A DNA stretch of 64,000 nucleotides, taken from positions 248,001 through 312,000 of the forward strand of contig JAUIKS010000002.1 of NCBI GenBank assembly GCA_030430565.1, in the 5' to 3' direction. Numbering within the stretch: the first letter of the stretch is position 1; every line of letters starts with the position of its first letter. The position numbers and the translations under genes are program-made. A model generated the notes under the pieces. The model did not search any database. It was not told the DNA's origin and worked only from the letters and a program-made list of their open reading frames with translations. This stretch comes from Polyangia bacterium. GTDB lineage: Bacteria; Myxococcota_A; Polyangia; Nannocystales; Nannocystaceae. This document shows positions 7,889 to 16,936 of this stretch, in pieces.

Positions 7889-9733
7889 CTACTCGGGCGC
7901 CGGCAGCTCGATGAAGAACTCGCTGCCCTCGCCCAGGACCGAGGTCGCGCCGATCGTGCCGCCGAGCATCTCGCAGAACTGCGTGCAGATCGCGAGCCCC
8001 AGGCCGGTCCCCGCGATGTTGTGCGCGCTCGGGTCCTTCGAACGCGAGTAGGCCTCGAACAGCCCGGGGATCTGGTCCTCGGGGATCCCGACGCCCGTGT
8101 CGCGCACCCCGAGATGCACGCGTCGGTCCAGGCCCTCGCCGAGGTAGCGCACCACGATCGTGATCGTCCCGCCGCTGGTGAACTTCGTCGCGTTGCTCAA
8201 GAAGTTGAGCAGGATCTGGCGCACCTTGCTCTCGTCGCTCTGGAGCGGCTCGAGCTCCTCGCACAGCTCGACGCGCAGCGCGTTGCCGCTGTGATCGGCC
8301 AGCGCCTCGATCGTCGTGTAGACCTCGTCGACGACGTTCGCGAGGTTCACGCGCGCCAGCACCACGTCCATGCGACCCGACTCGATCTTCGAGATGTCAA
8401 GGATGTCGCTGATCACGAACAGCAGGAGCCGCGCCGAGACCTTGATCTTGCCGAGGTCCGCGCGCGCGACCGGGTCGTCGATGTCGTCGAGCAGCAGCTC
8501 GGTGAAGCCGATGATCGCGTTCAGCGGCGTGCGCAGCTCGTGGCTCATGTTCGCGAGGAACACGCTCTTCGCTCGGTTGGCCGCCAGGGCCTCGTGCTCA
8601 GCTCGTTCGCGGACCTTGATCTCCCGGGCGAGCGCGGCGGTCCGCTCTCGCACGCGCAGCTCCAGCTCATCGCGCGCCTTGATCAGCTCCTGCTCGGCGA
8701 GCTTCCGCTCGGTCGTGTCGCGCGTGTACAGCCGCAGGCACGACCAGCTGCGGATGTAGTGCACCTGCTGCTCGTACCAGCGGTCGCCGACCGCGAACTC
8801 CTGGTGCGTGTACGACTCGCTCGAGTCCACGAGCGACGCGCTGATCGAGCGCGCGACCTCGATCAGCGGATCGAGGCGCCCCTCGGCCTGAAGGCGCTCC
8901 GCCGCCGGGTTGACGTACGAGACCTCGCCGTCGAGGCTGAGCTCGATCTGCGGGTTCGGGTCGAACTCCGGGAACGAGGACAGCTGCGCGAGCTCCTCCT
9001 CGATCTCCATCCGCGACGAGCGATCGATGATCCGCAGCCCGAAGACGTCAGGGCCGACGCGCGGCGCGGCCGTGACGAGCAGCTCGGCCGGGAACTCGCG
9101 CCCGCTCGCCTCGACCAGCTGCTGCTCGTCGCTCAAGCTGGGCGCGGCGCGGGTGAGCACGCCGAGCAGCTTCTGCCGCCGCTGCGCCCCGTAGCGCGAC
9201 GGCATGATCTCCGTCAGCGACCGCGGGCGGCCGAACAGCTGCTCGGCCGCGTCGTTGAGCTCGAGCACGCGCCCGCTCGCCGCGAACACGATCAGCGCCT
9301 CGCTCGAGCTGTTGACGACCTCACCCAGCCGCCGGTCCGCGCGCGCTCGTGGACGCGCGAGCGCCTGCTTCACGCGCAGCTCCGCCTGCGGCCGACGAGC
9401 CGGGAGCACGAGCAGGTGCTCAACCTCCAGCGCGAGCGCCTCGACCTCGGGCCGCGCGAGCGCGAGCTCGTGAACGACGCCGAGCCGCGGCGTCCCGTCG
9501 GGCGCGTCGAGCAGCAGCGAGCCCGCGCTGGCGTGCGCCAGGTCGACGAGCAGCAGCCCCAGCTCGTCAGGCTGTGCCTGTAGCGCCTCGACATCGCGCC
9601 AGCGCACCGGCGAGAGCCCGCGCGCCTCCACGACCTCGAGCACGAGCGAGAGCGCCTCGGTGACGTCTCCACCGCCCGAGACGACCGCCGCGGTCGACCG
9701 GGGCACGGTGGCCGGAGCTGCCAAGCCGTTCAC
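7889..9733 (-). CDS. PAS-domain sensor histidine kinase
   Basis: 614 residues from a GTG start. An N-terminal region of about 120 residues looks like a degenerate receiver-like fold. PAS domains follow near residues 145-250 (SSSEALIVFAASGRVLELND) and 260-355, then a coiled coil, a HisKA domain with the phospho-acceptor His in NMSHELRTPLN, and a HATPase domain with N box NFLSNATKF, G1 DTGVGIP and G2 GTGLGL. No membrane segment is seen, so it is probably a cytoplasmic sensor. No response regulator lies next to it, so its partner is unknown. Confidence 0.92.
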   Translation of the reverse strand: MNGLAAPATVPRSTAAVVSGGGDVTEALSLVLEVVEARGLSPVRWRDVEALQAQPDELGLLLVDLAHASAGSLLLDAPDGTPRLGVVHELALARPEVEALALEVEHLLVLPARRPQAELRVKQALARPRARADRRLGEVVNSSSEALIVFAASGRVLELNDAAEQLFGRPRSLTEIMPSRYGAQRRQKLLGVLTRAAPSLSDEQQLVEASGREFPAELLVTAAPRVGPDVFGLRIIDRSSRMEIEEELAQLSSFPEFDPNPQIELSLDGEVSYVNPAAERLQAEGRLDPLIEVARSISASLVDSSESYTHQEFAVGDRWYEQQVHYIRSWSCLRLYTRDTTERKLAEQELIKARDELELRVRERTAALAREIKVRERAEHEALAANRAKSVFLANMSHELRTPLNAIIGFTELLLDDIDDPVARADLGKIKVSARLLLFVISDILDISKIESGRMDVVLARVNLANVVDEVYTTIEALADHSGNALRVELCEELEPLQSDESKVRQILLNFLSNATKFTSGGTITIVVRYLGEGLDRRVHLGVRDTGVGIPEDQIPGLFEAYSRSKDPSAHNIAGTGLGLAICTQFCEMLGGTIGATSVLGEGSEFFIELPAPE

Positions 9734-10403
9734 CGCTGACCAACACCTCCCGGCGGCGACAAATTTTCCGGCGCGCGCGCGCCAGACTGCCGCGTCCGCT
9801 CACCCACGGTCACGCTCCGGCGCTGTGCCTGCGTCTGCATTCGCAGCATCATCACTTGCTACTCGAGACCGTACCGCGAAGCCACGCGCGCACCCGTCAC
9901 AAGAGTGTAGCGGAGAACATCCCCTCAGGGTTGGAGCGCGATTCCGCCTGCGTGAACGCCGTTGCGCGCGACGTCGAGTCATCGACTCGTTGTCCTCGAG
10001 GACATCTGGTCCGCGCAACCTTTTCCACTCTTCGCAGTAGAAAATGCGTGAAACGCCTGCGCATTCACGGGCGGTCGCGATCGAGTCGCGGCGGGCCGCG
10101 AAACTGCGCCCTCGAGCGCACGGATGAGCCTGCGATCATGCCGGTCGCGCGCGTTATGAGTGCACCGTTCGGGCGCGTCACGGCTCCACCGTTTGTCGTT
10201 CACGGACCCCTCGAGACGCCGAGCCGGAGGTCCGCGGGCCGCAGCGCCCCGCCCGAGGCCCCGCGAACACGCCGCTCGCGCCAACGATCGGATCTCCTGC
10301 GTGATCCCCTTTCACCTGTAACTACGAACAGATCACCAGATAGCGACGCATACGCTACCTGCGCCTACATGGAGCGGAGCGCCCGATCGTGCTCGCCGCG
10401 CGC
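9734..10403. other. Long intergenic region upstream of the histidine kinase
   Basis: 670 bp between the kinase start and the rhodanese-gene stop, both on the minus strand. No reading frame here has believable codon use. The central part is crowded with inverted repeats (listed separately), so a regulatory region or structured RNA is possible. Confidence 0.55.
9975..10068. promoter_or_regulatory. Cluster of inverted repeats
   Basis: Within 94 bp there are CGAGTC-ATC-GACTCG (9975-9989), the perfect 14-bp palindrome TGTCCTCGAGGACA (9991-10004), TTTTC/GAAAA arms (10021-10025 and 10040-10044), AATGCG/CGCATT arms (10043-10048 and 10060-10065) and GTGAA/TTCAC arms (10048-10052 and 10064-10068). They lie about 240-335 bp upstream of the histidine kinase start. 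The first two look like operators; the later nested ones could fold as RNA. Confidence 0.45.
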
Positions 10404-11909
10404 TCAGCGAGAGTTCACCTCCACCGAGTCGGCTCCGACGCGGACCGTGAAGCTCGGCAGCTCGGGCGCGAGATGCTGCAGCGTGCTGGTCAGCTGCGCG
10501 CGCGCGAGCGACTTGATCTGCGCGCGGTACTCGTCGAGCGCGAGCCCCTCCCACGCGTCGTGCTCGGCGAAGAACTGCGCTTGCTGCTCGCGGATGAAGG
10601 CGGCGATCTGGGGGTGATAGACGAACATCGCGCGACCGCCGTAGCGCGGCGGGATCGCCGGTACGCTTGTATATGCGTGAACTGAACCGACGATCTCGAC
10701 GCTGAGCACGGCGCCCTCCTGGTGCTCGCCGTCGAGGACCACGTAGTGGAGGCGTCGCTCTCCGCTCCACAGCTGGCGAAAGAACAACCGGATGAGCTCG
10801 CGCGTCAGCTCGCTCCGGACGCGGTACTCCTCGGGGTGCTGGAGGATCAGGCGAAGATGCCCGCATCCCACGAAGCCTGGCTCAACGAGCAGCTCGAGCA
10901 GCTCGCGCTCAGCCGCCCGCGGCGGCCGCAGGACCACGCCGAGCACCTCGTCGGCGCTCGCGTCGGCCGCGAGCGACACGCCGGGGATGGGGCGGCGCGC
11001 GAGCGCGTCACCCAGGCTCGTGAGCGCGTGCGTGTCGGTGTGCATGTAGAAGTCGCCGAACGCGGCCGTGTGGGTGAGGAACAGCTCGCGCAGCTCGTCT
11101 GGCTCGAGCGCGGCGCCCCGGACCTGTTCGAACACGGTCAGCGCGAGCACCAGCTCGCCCATGTCGCCGCCCGGGGTCCCGAAGACCGCGTGCTCGTCGC
11201 GCCCGTCGACGCACGCGGTCGTCCCGTGCAGCATCAACGCGGCGACCTTGACCCGCCGGAGGCGATCCGGCGCGCCGACGTGCTGCTTGATCAGCTCCGC
11301 CGTCAACGGGCCGTCAGGTTCCTCCGGCGGTCGCGCGCGCTGCTTCTCGAGCTCGCTCGCTACCGCCGAGAACTCTCGCGCGTGACCCGCGAGCCGCCAC
11401 GCCAACATCCCGCCGGTCATCGACGCGACCGCGCGGAAGCCCTGCTCCTCGAGCATCCGAGCCGCGCGAGCGGAGCGCCGCCCCGAGCGGCAGACCAGCA
11501 CGACCGGGATCGTCGGGTCCCACTCGGCTGCCTCCGCGGTCAGCTCCCCCATCGGGATCCACTCGACCCCCGCGATATGACCTTCAGGACCGATAAACTC
11601 AGCGCGCTCACGAACGTCGATCAAGCGCGCGTGGCACTGGTGCGCGCGCACCCAGTCGACGCTGACCTCTGGGACACCTCCCGGCGCGCGCTCAAAGACG
11701 AGCTCGGCGGCGCGCTGGCTCGACGGTGAGCAGGCCGCGTCGTCGGGCTTCTCCGTCGACGCGACGCTGGGAGCGGTCACGGGGGCGACGACGCCGGGCG
11801 GCGCGTCCTCGACGGCCGCGGGCGCCCCACAAGCCGCGTTCACGAGCAGCGTCAGCAGCGACCAGTCCACCGCGCGCCTCCAACGTTGGATCGATTCCGT
11901 CGTATCCAT
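10404..11909 (-). CDS. Rhodanese-domain lipoprotein with a long unknown C-terminal domain
   Basis: 501 residues. After a hydrophobic N-terminal segment the likely lipobox is VNAAC (Cys27). A rhodanese domain spans about residues 80-175 with the active-site loop CRSGRRS (Cys near residue 140), which has the length of sulfurtransferases of the single-domain (GlpE/PspE) type. About 320 further residues form an unrecognised domain containing HTDTHAL and FVYHPQIAAF. Periplasm-facing sulfurtransferase activity is plausible, but the large extension suggests a different main role. An AGAGG sits four bases before the ATG. It appears to be transcribed alone. Confidence 0.8.
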   Translation of the reverse strand: MDTTESIQRWRRAVDWSLLTLLVNAACGAPAAVEDAPPGVVAPVTAPSVASTEKPDDAACSPSSQRAAELVFERAPGGVPEVSVDWVRAHQCHARLIDVRERAEFIGPEGHIAGVEWIPMGELTAEAAEWDPTIPVVLVCRSGRRSARAARMLEEQGFRAVASMTGGMLAWRLAGHAREFSAVASELEKQRARPPEEPDGPLTAELIKQHVGAPDRLRRVKVAALMLHGTTACVDGRDEHAVFGTPGGDMGELVLALTVFEQVRGAALEPDELRELFLTHTAAFGDFYMHTDTHALTSLGDALARRPIPGVSLAADASADEVLGVVLRPPRAAERELLELLVEPGFVGCGHLRLILQHPEEYRVRSELTRELIRLFFRQLWSGERRLHYVVLDGEHQEGAVLSVEIVGSVHAYTSVPAIPPRYGGRAMFVYHPQIAAFIREQQAQFFAEHDAWEGLALDEYRAQIKSLARAQLTSTLQHLAPELPSFTVRVGADSVEVNSR

Positions 11910-12216
11910 GGCACCTCTGTCCTCGCGTCCCTCCCGCTACCGTATTCAACAACCTTGCCAACTCCCTCCAAACGAGCCTCACGCCCGTCTCCAGGCTCGC
12001 GCGCGCGCTGCTCTCAGAATGTGGAACCGATGTTGAGACATGATCAAACACGGCGAACGACGCAACGACGCGAAGAGACCCAAAACCGCGCACGATCCCG
12101 CGGCCGCGCGCGCCCCCGATCTCCCTGCGAAGAGGGCTTCGATCAGTCCCGCGAGCGACTTCGGATCTGCTTATCAGGGCTGCTCGATCCGCCGTAGACC
12201 CGAGCGCGGCGGGGCC
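11910..12216. other. Intergenic region, no feature seen
   Basis: 307 bp between the rhodanese-lipoprotein start and the Ser/Thr kinase stop. It should carry the promoter of the lipoprotein gene. No repeat, hairpin or reading frame with good codon use was noticed. Confidence 0.5.
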
Positions 12217-14283
12217 TCAGTGGAGGTCGCGGGAGCGCACGACCTCGGGGCGCGGCAGCTGCCAGGCCTTGATCACCACGAGCATGCCGACGAGCGACGA
12301 GGCGGCCGCCCAGACGTACACGTGCTCAGGCCAGATCAGGCCGAGCGCGCCGGTCACGATGTACACGACGGGGAGCCAGCGCATGCGCGCGTCGATGCCG
12401 AAGGCGACCGTGGCCGCGCCGACGATCTGCGGGACGTTGGCGAGCGCCAGCGCCCACGTGAAGGGCGTGCCCGCGGCGCCGAGCGCCAGCCAGATCAACA
12501 TGGTCGAGCCGGCGGTCGCCGAGAACGCCATCCCGTACACGCGGTTGAAGGTGCTGCGCAGCTCAGTCGCCCCCAGGCGCCACCACAGGCCGACGAGGAA
12601 CACCAGCGAGACGGTGTTGAGCCCGCCGTACGCCAGGTACTCCGCGCGGTAGACGGTCGTCCGCGCGAGCAGCTCGGCGCCCGCGTTCCACAGCAGCAGG
12701 AACACGCAGCTGAAGATAAAGACCCGCTGCCGCGTGCCGACGTGCGCGTTGACGTCGACCTCGCGCTCGAGCAGCTCGAGGCGCGCGGCGTCGTGGGCGA
12801 GCGCGCGCCGCAGGGCCTCGACGCGATCGACCAGCGCGGGGGGCGGGACGTCGAGCTCGTCGAGCAGCGCCGCGGCCGCGCCGGGTCGGCGCGCGCGGAG
12901 CTCGTGCTCGATCATCAGCAAGTAGGCGGTCATCCGCCCCTTCAGCGCGACCTGGCTCTCGGGCCACTCCGCGAGCGCCCGGTCGAAGCCGAAGCGACAC
13001 TCCCCGAACAGCCCGTGGATCCGGGACTCGTCACGTCGAGGGTGGTCTTCGTCAGCGACGTCTTCGTCATGAGTCGGCGCGACGAGCTCGCGCAGCTCCG
13101 CCAGGCTGCGCTCGGCGTGCGCGGCCAGGCTGGCGGCGCCGCGGTGGCGGATGTACTCCTCGATCGCGAGGCGCAGCGCCTCGGCGCTCGCGTAGCGCTC
13201 CTCGGGCGCGGCGCTCATGGCACGCCGGGTGATCGCGGCGAGCGGCGCGGGGACGTCGACGAGCGCCTCGCTCGGGGCGCAGGCCCGGGCCTGGGCGAGC
13301 GCCTCGCTGACCTTGGAGCCAGCCCAGGGAGGACGTCCGGTCAGGATCTCGTGGAGGATCGCGCCGAGCAGAAACACGTCGGTGCGCGCGGTGATCGGCG
13401 CGCGCGCCGTCTCCACCATCTCGGGGGCCATGTACGCGGGCGTCCCCGAGGCGGTGGACGTCCGCGCCGCGCCGGTCGCCGGGTCGACGTGCAGCGCGAG
13501 CCCCCAGTCGAGCACGTAGACCTCGCCGAAGGCGCCGATCATCACGTTCGCGGGCTTGAGGTCGCGGTGGACGATCCCCCGCGAGTGGGCGAAGTGCACC
13601 GCGCGACAGACCTGCCCGAGGATCGCCAGGTGCCAGCTCAGCCGCTCCTCGCCGGCGCCGGAGAGCAGCGCGTGCGCGGGGTCGCGCAGGACCTCGGACC
13701 AGACCGCGCCGTCGATGCGCTTCATGACGATCAGCGGCAGGCCCTCGTCGTCGCAGCCGAGGCTGTAGATCGGCACGATGTTGGGGTGCTCGAGCGCGCC
13801 GGTGATCTGCGCCTCGGTCAGGAGATCGCTGACGACGTGTCGGTTGTCGCGCTGGTTCGGGTGCACCGTCTTGACCGCGACCTCGCGGCCGATGGAGAGC
13901 TGCACCGCGTCGCGGACGAGCCCCATGCCGCCCTCGCCGATGACCGCGCGCAGGTCGTACTCCGCCGGCTCCGCGCCGCGCCCGTGGAGCGCGAGCCGAG
14001 GGAGCGCGCCGAGCAGCCTGCGCGGCGCGTCGCCGGCCGCTGGATCGAGCCGACTCTCCGTGTCAAAGCGCGTGCTCGCGGTCGCCTTCGCCAGCTCTGG
14101 ATCCTGCTCTGGCGCGGGCCTCGTGGGCTCGGCCGGCGGCGTACGGGGCAGCCGCGCGAGCACGGTCTCCTCCGAGCGCATCGCGGCCGAGCGCTCAGGC
14201 GAGCGCGGGGCGGCGCGCGGCCCAACGCGCGCGCGACTCCACGGCTCCCCGGCCGCGACGACGCGACGGGTCTCCTTCACCAT
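12217..14283 (-). CDS. Ser/Thr protein kinase with C-terminal membrane domain
   Basis: 688 residues. A Pkn2-type kinase domain spans about residues 105-385: glycine loop GEGGMGLV, catalytic Lys in VAVKTV, catalytic loop HRDLKPANV, the common bacterial DWG variant of DFG (VLDWGLAL) and APE in YMAPEM. It should be active. A helical linker follows, then at least five hydrophobic segments from about residue 510 to the C-terminus (for example FIFSCVFLLLW and VVYIVTGALGLIW). The kinase is therefore tethered at its C-terminus rather than by the usual single central segment. The gene is divergent from the EF-hand gene. Confidence 0.92.
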   Translation of the reverse strand: MVKETRRVVAAGEPWSRARVGPRAAPRSPERSAAMRSEETVLARLPRTPPAEPTRPAPEQDPELAKATASTRFDTESRLDPAAGDAPRRLLGALPRLALHGRGAEPAEYDLRAVIGEGGMGLVRDAVQLSIGREVAVKTVHPNQRDNRHVVSDLLTEAQITGALEHPNIVPIYSLGCDDEGLPLIVMKRIDGAVWSEVLRDPAHALLSGAGEERLSWHLAILGQVCRAVHFAHSRGIVHRDLKPANVMIGAFGEVYVLDWGLALHVDPATGAARTSTASGTPAYMAPEMVETARAPITARTDVFLLGAILHEILTGRPPWAGSKVSEALAQARACAPSEALVDVPAPLAAITRRAMSAAPEERYASAEALRLAIEEYIRHRGAASLAAHAERSLAELRELVAPTHDEDVADEDHPRRDESRIHGLFGECRFGFDRALAEWPESQVALKGRMTAYLLMIEHELRARRPGAAAALLDELDVPPPALVDRVEALRRALAHDAARLELLEREVDVNAHVGTRQRVFIFSCVFLLLWNAGAELLARTTVYRAEYLAYGGLNTVSLVFLVGLWWRLGATELRSTFNRVYGMAFSATAGSTMLIWLALGAAGTPFTWALALANVPQIVGAATVAFGIDARMRWLPVVYIVTGALGLIWPEHVYVWAAASSLVGMLVVIKAWQLPRPEVVRSRDLH

Positions 14284-14444
14284 CCCCTCAACCGTACCCC
14301 GCGATCCGGCGGCCGCAAACCAACGACGCTCGCGCGCGCGCGCGTCGGCGCGCCTCCCCGCGCGTCACGTAGATTCTGCGTGTGCGCGCGTCTGGGACAA
14401 TACCTGCGCCCTGACACCACCCGCGCGGAAGGAATCAATTCGGC

Positions 14445-14669
14445 ATGAGCAAGCGCGTCGCCGACGGCACCGGCGCGCTCGACCGCTTCGAGCTGCGGGT
14501 GCTGCTCGTCGAGTGGGGGCCGCCGGAGGATGAGGTCAAGCGCTACATCTCGCTGTTCGACGCGGACCGTGACGAGCAGCTGTCGTTGGAAGAATTTCGC
14601 CGCCACTTCGCGCCGATCTGGCGCGACTGCTTCCACCTGCTGGAGACCGGCGAGGCCGGCGCGAGCTGA
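14445..14669 (+). CDS. Small EF-hand calcium-binding protein
   Basis: 74 residues with one canonical EF-hand loop, DADRDEQLSLEE (about residues 45-56), which supplies Asp at loop positions 1, 3 and 5, Ser at 9 and Glu at 12. A degenerate partner hand may precede it (ADGTGALDRFEL). AAGGAA lies about 11 bases before the ATG. There is no signal peptide, so it is cytoplasmic. It starts a short plus-strand series but its neighbours give no clear functional link. Confidence 0.8.
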   Translation: MSKRVADGTGALDRFELRVLLVEWGPPEDEVKRYISLFDADRDEQLSLEEFRRHFAPIWRDCFHLLETGEAGAS

Positions 14670-14711
14670 AGAGCGCCGCGACGGCGCGCGCCCGCGTGAT
14701 ACCGTGCTTGC

Positions 14712-15359
14712 ATGTACCAGCACCGCCCCGCCCCTCCGCGCCTCGCCGCGCGCGCGCTCGGCACCTTGACGGTTGTTACGCTCGTCTCGCTGAGCGCGTG
14801 CGGAGACAGCGGATCCGCGACGAGCGGCGACGCGGGCACGAGCGAGGCGGACTCGGACGACGCGAGCAGCACCGACGCCGAGGGCTCGAGCACGGGCGGG
14901 ACCACGGCCGCGGGCGACTCGTCGTCGGGCGGGCCGATCCTGCTGTGCGACGGCGGCACCGTCGAGAACCTGTTCGACTGCGAGCCGTGCACGGAGTGCG
15001 GCTCGTGGGACGACACGAACATCAGCGACTCCTACCCCGCCGCGCTTCAGTGCATGCTCGAGGGCATGCGCGACCGCGCGCTCGTGAGCGGCTCGAAGGT
15101 CACGTGCCAGCTGATGAAGTGCACCGACAACCGCTTCGCCGTGACCATGGAGAGCTCGATGCTCAACCAGCTGCGCGTGTACGACGAGGGCATGCCGCCG
15201 AACAACTACTTCGCGCCGGTCGAGTACACGCTCAAGGACCCCGACTACTTCGAGAGCTGTCTGCACGCGACCGACCCGGCGGAGGTTCAACCCTGCGCCT
15301 CGCCCAGCAATTGGTTCGTCGAGCAGCTCGGCGAGCACGAGTCGCTCGTGTGCCCCTGA
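14712..15359 (+). CDS. Putative lipoprotein with Ser/Asp/Thr-rich linker
   Basis: 215 residues. The signal peptide ends in LSLSAC (Cys30), followed by about 45 residues rich in Ser, Thr, Asp and Gly, then a compact Cys-rich domain with motifs CDGG, CEPCTECG and CQLMKC. The even Cys count suggests disulfides in an exported domain. Linkers like this are common after lipoboxes in Nannocystis-type myxobacteria. The family is not recognised. It ends 28 bp before the epimerase gene. Confidence 0.75.
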   Translation: MYQHRPAPPRLAARALGTLTVVTLVSLSACGDSGSATSGDAGTSEADSDDASSTDAEGSSTGGTTAAGDSSSGGPILLCDGGTVENLFDCEPCTECGSWDDTNISDSYPAALQCMLEGMRDRALVSGSKVTCQLMKCTDNRFAVTMESSMLNQLRVYDEGMPPNNYFAPVEYTLKDPDYFESCLHATDPAEVQPCASPSNWFVEQLGEHESLVCP

Positions 15360-15387
15360 GCGCCCGGCCGCGCGAGCGACGATCAGC

Positions 15388-16350
15388 ATGAGCACCGACT
15401 CCACGACCCCTCCCCGCGTGCTCGTGACGGGCGGCGCGGGCTTCATCGGCTCGCACGTCGCCGAGGCCTTGATCGCGCGCGGGCACCCGGTCGTCGTCGT
15501 CGACGACCTCTCGACCGGGCGTCGCGCGAACGTCCCTGCGGGCGCCGCGTTCGTCGCTGGGGACATCCGCGACGCCGCGCTCGTCGAGCGCGTGTTCACC
15601 GAGCACCGCCCGCGCTGGGTCAGTCATCACGCGGCGCAGACGAGCGTCGTCCGCAGCACCGCCGCGCCGATCGAGGACGCCGAGATCAACATCCTGGGGA
15701 CCATGCGGCTGCTCGCGGCGGCGCGGCGCGTCGGCGTCGAGCGCTTCGTGTTCGCCAGCACGGGCGGGGCGATGTACGGCGAGGTCCCCGAGGGCCAACG
15801 AGCGTCGGCGGCGCGCTGCGCCGCCGAGCCCGTCAACCCCTACGGCTGCTCGAAGCTCGCCGCGGAGGTCTACGTGCGCGGCAGCGGGCTGCCGTATCGG
15901 ATCCTCCGCTACGCCAACGTCTACGGGCCCCGGCAGGACCCCCACGGCGAGGCCGGCGTGATCTCGATCTTCAGCGAGCGACTGGGGCGCGGCGACCCGA
16001 TCAAGATCTTCGCTCGCGCCGCGCTCGGGGACGCGGGCTGCGTGCGCGACTACGTGTTCGTCGCGGATGTCGTGCAGGCCAACCTCGCCGCGCTCGACGG
16101 GCGCGTCCCGAGCGTGATCCTCGACGTCGGGACCGGCGTCGCCACGACGACCCGGGCGCTCGCCGAGGCCCTGCGGACGCGCTTTCGCTCCAGCGCCCCG
16201 ATCGAGGACGCGCCGCCGCGGGCGGGGGACGTCGAGCGCTCGGTGCTCGACCCGAGCGCCGCGCGGGCGGTGATCGGCGCGCTCACCCCCCTCGCGCGCG
16301 GCCTCGATCAGACCGTCGCCTGGTTCCGCGAGCGCGCGCTGGCGCGCTGA
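15388..16350 (+). CDS. NAD-dependent epimerase/dehydratase (UDP-glucose 4-epimerase-like)
   Basis: 320 residues of the extended short-chain dehydrogenase family. The NAD site GGAGFIGS is at residue 16 or so, Asp after strand 2 (VVVDDLSTG) favours NAD, and the catalytic YxxxK is YGCSK following the conserved Pro-Tyr. The segment RYANVYGPRQDP is typical of the GalE/WbpP/Gne group. It would interconvert UDP-hexoses for envelope polysaccharide. Which sugar cannot be told. No glycosyltransferase neighbours are present. Confidence 0.9.
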   Translation: MSTDSTTPPRVLVTGGAGFIGSHVAEALIARGHPVVVVDDLSTGRRANVPAGAAFVAGDIRDAALVERVFTEHRPRWVSHHAAQTSVVRSTAAPIEDAEINILGTMRLLAAARRVGVERFVFASTGGAMYGEVPEGQRASAARCAAEPVNPYGCSKLAAEVYVRGSGLPYRILRYANVYGPRQDPHGEAGVISIFSERLGRGDPIKIFARAALGDAGCVRDYVFVADVVQANLAALDGRVPSVILDVGTGVATTTRALAEALRTRFRSSAPIEDAPPRAGDVERSVLDPSAARAVIGALTPLARGLDQTVAWFRERALAR

Positions 16351-16392
16351 CGCGTGACCGTCCGCGGGCGACGGTGGCAGGAGAACAAACGC

Positions 16393-16412
16393 CCATGTCC
16401 ATTCGGACATGG
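16393..16412. terminator. Perfect 8-bp inverted repeat between epimerase and membrane-protein genes
   Basis: CCATGTCC and GGACATGG are perfect complements separated by ATTC. The site is 43 bases after the epimerase stop and about 84 bases before the next start, followed by CGCTTGATTT. It could terminate the epimerase transcript or be an operator for the downstream pair. Confidence 0.45.
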
Positions 16413-16495
16413 CGCTTGATTTCACCCCTCGTGGCGCGCGCCGGGCCCGGAGCCGCTGGTGCGCCCGCGCCCGCGCCGGTACGATCCGCGTGTCT

Positions 16496-16936
16496 ATGGC
16501 GGACCAGAACCCCTTCGCCCCCCCGTCCGCGACCGCGGATCGTCCCCAGGGGACGGGCCTCGTCTTCTCGCCCGAGGGCGCGCGCGTCGTCGCCAGCCTG
16601 GCGAGCTGGATGCGCGGCCTCTCGATCGTGTACTACATCGCCGCCGCGGGCCTGCTCGTGAGTTCGTGCTCGACGCTGGCCATGGTCGGCTCGGGCCCCT
16701 ACAGCTCGCTCGCGCTCGGCATGGCCGTCGTCATCATCATCGCGGTCGGCCTCATCGCGCTGGCCGCGAGCTGGCTCAGCTCGGCGGGCTCGGACTTCGA
16801 ACGCGGCGTGATCAGCGACGACGAGTTCCCGATCGGCCAGGGCTTTCGCAGCCTGCGCAACTACCTGATCCTGTTCGGCGTGCTCGGCATCCTCACCCTG
16901 CTGTCGGCGATCTCGAACGCGCTGGAGATGATGTGA
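16496..16936 (+). CDS. Small membrane protein (DUF5362-like), first of a pair
   Basis: 146 residues. The ATG at 16496 is used because the longer frame from 16409 starts inside the inverted repeat and has poor codon use. There are three hydrophobic segments, about residues 43-62, 70-92 and 122-142 (VVIIIAVGLIALAASWL is the second), with a loop containing FRSLRNY before the last. The pattern resembles the small DUF5362 membrane family, recalled from memory and not verified. It overlaps the following paralogue by one base (TGATG). Confidence 0.75.
   Translation: MADQNPFAPPSATADRPQGTGLVFSPEGARVVASLASWMRGLSIVYYIAAAGLLVSSCSTLAMVGSGPYSSLALGMAVVIIIAVGLIALAASWLSSAGSDFERGVISDDEFPIGQGFRSLRNYLILFGVLGILTLLSAISNALEMM

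Noticed and set aside
12040-14448. 802-residue plus-strand frame opposite the membrane Ser/Thr kinase
   Set aside because: No domain and shadow-like composition; the minus-strand kinase has all its motifs.
16409-16936. Longer start for the first small membrane protein
   Set aside because: The extra 29 residues are Arg/Ala-rich, start within an inverted repeat and lack a ribosome-binding site.
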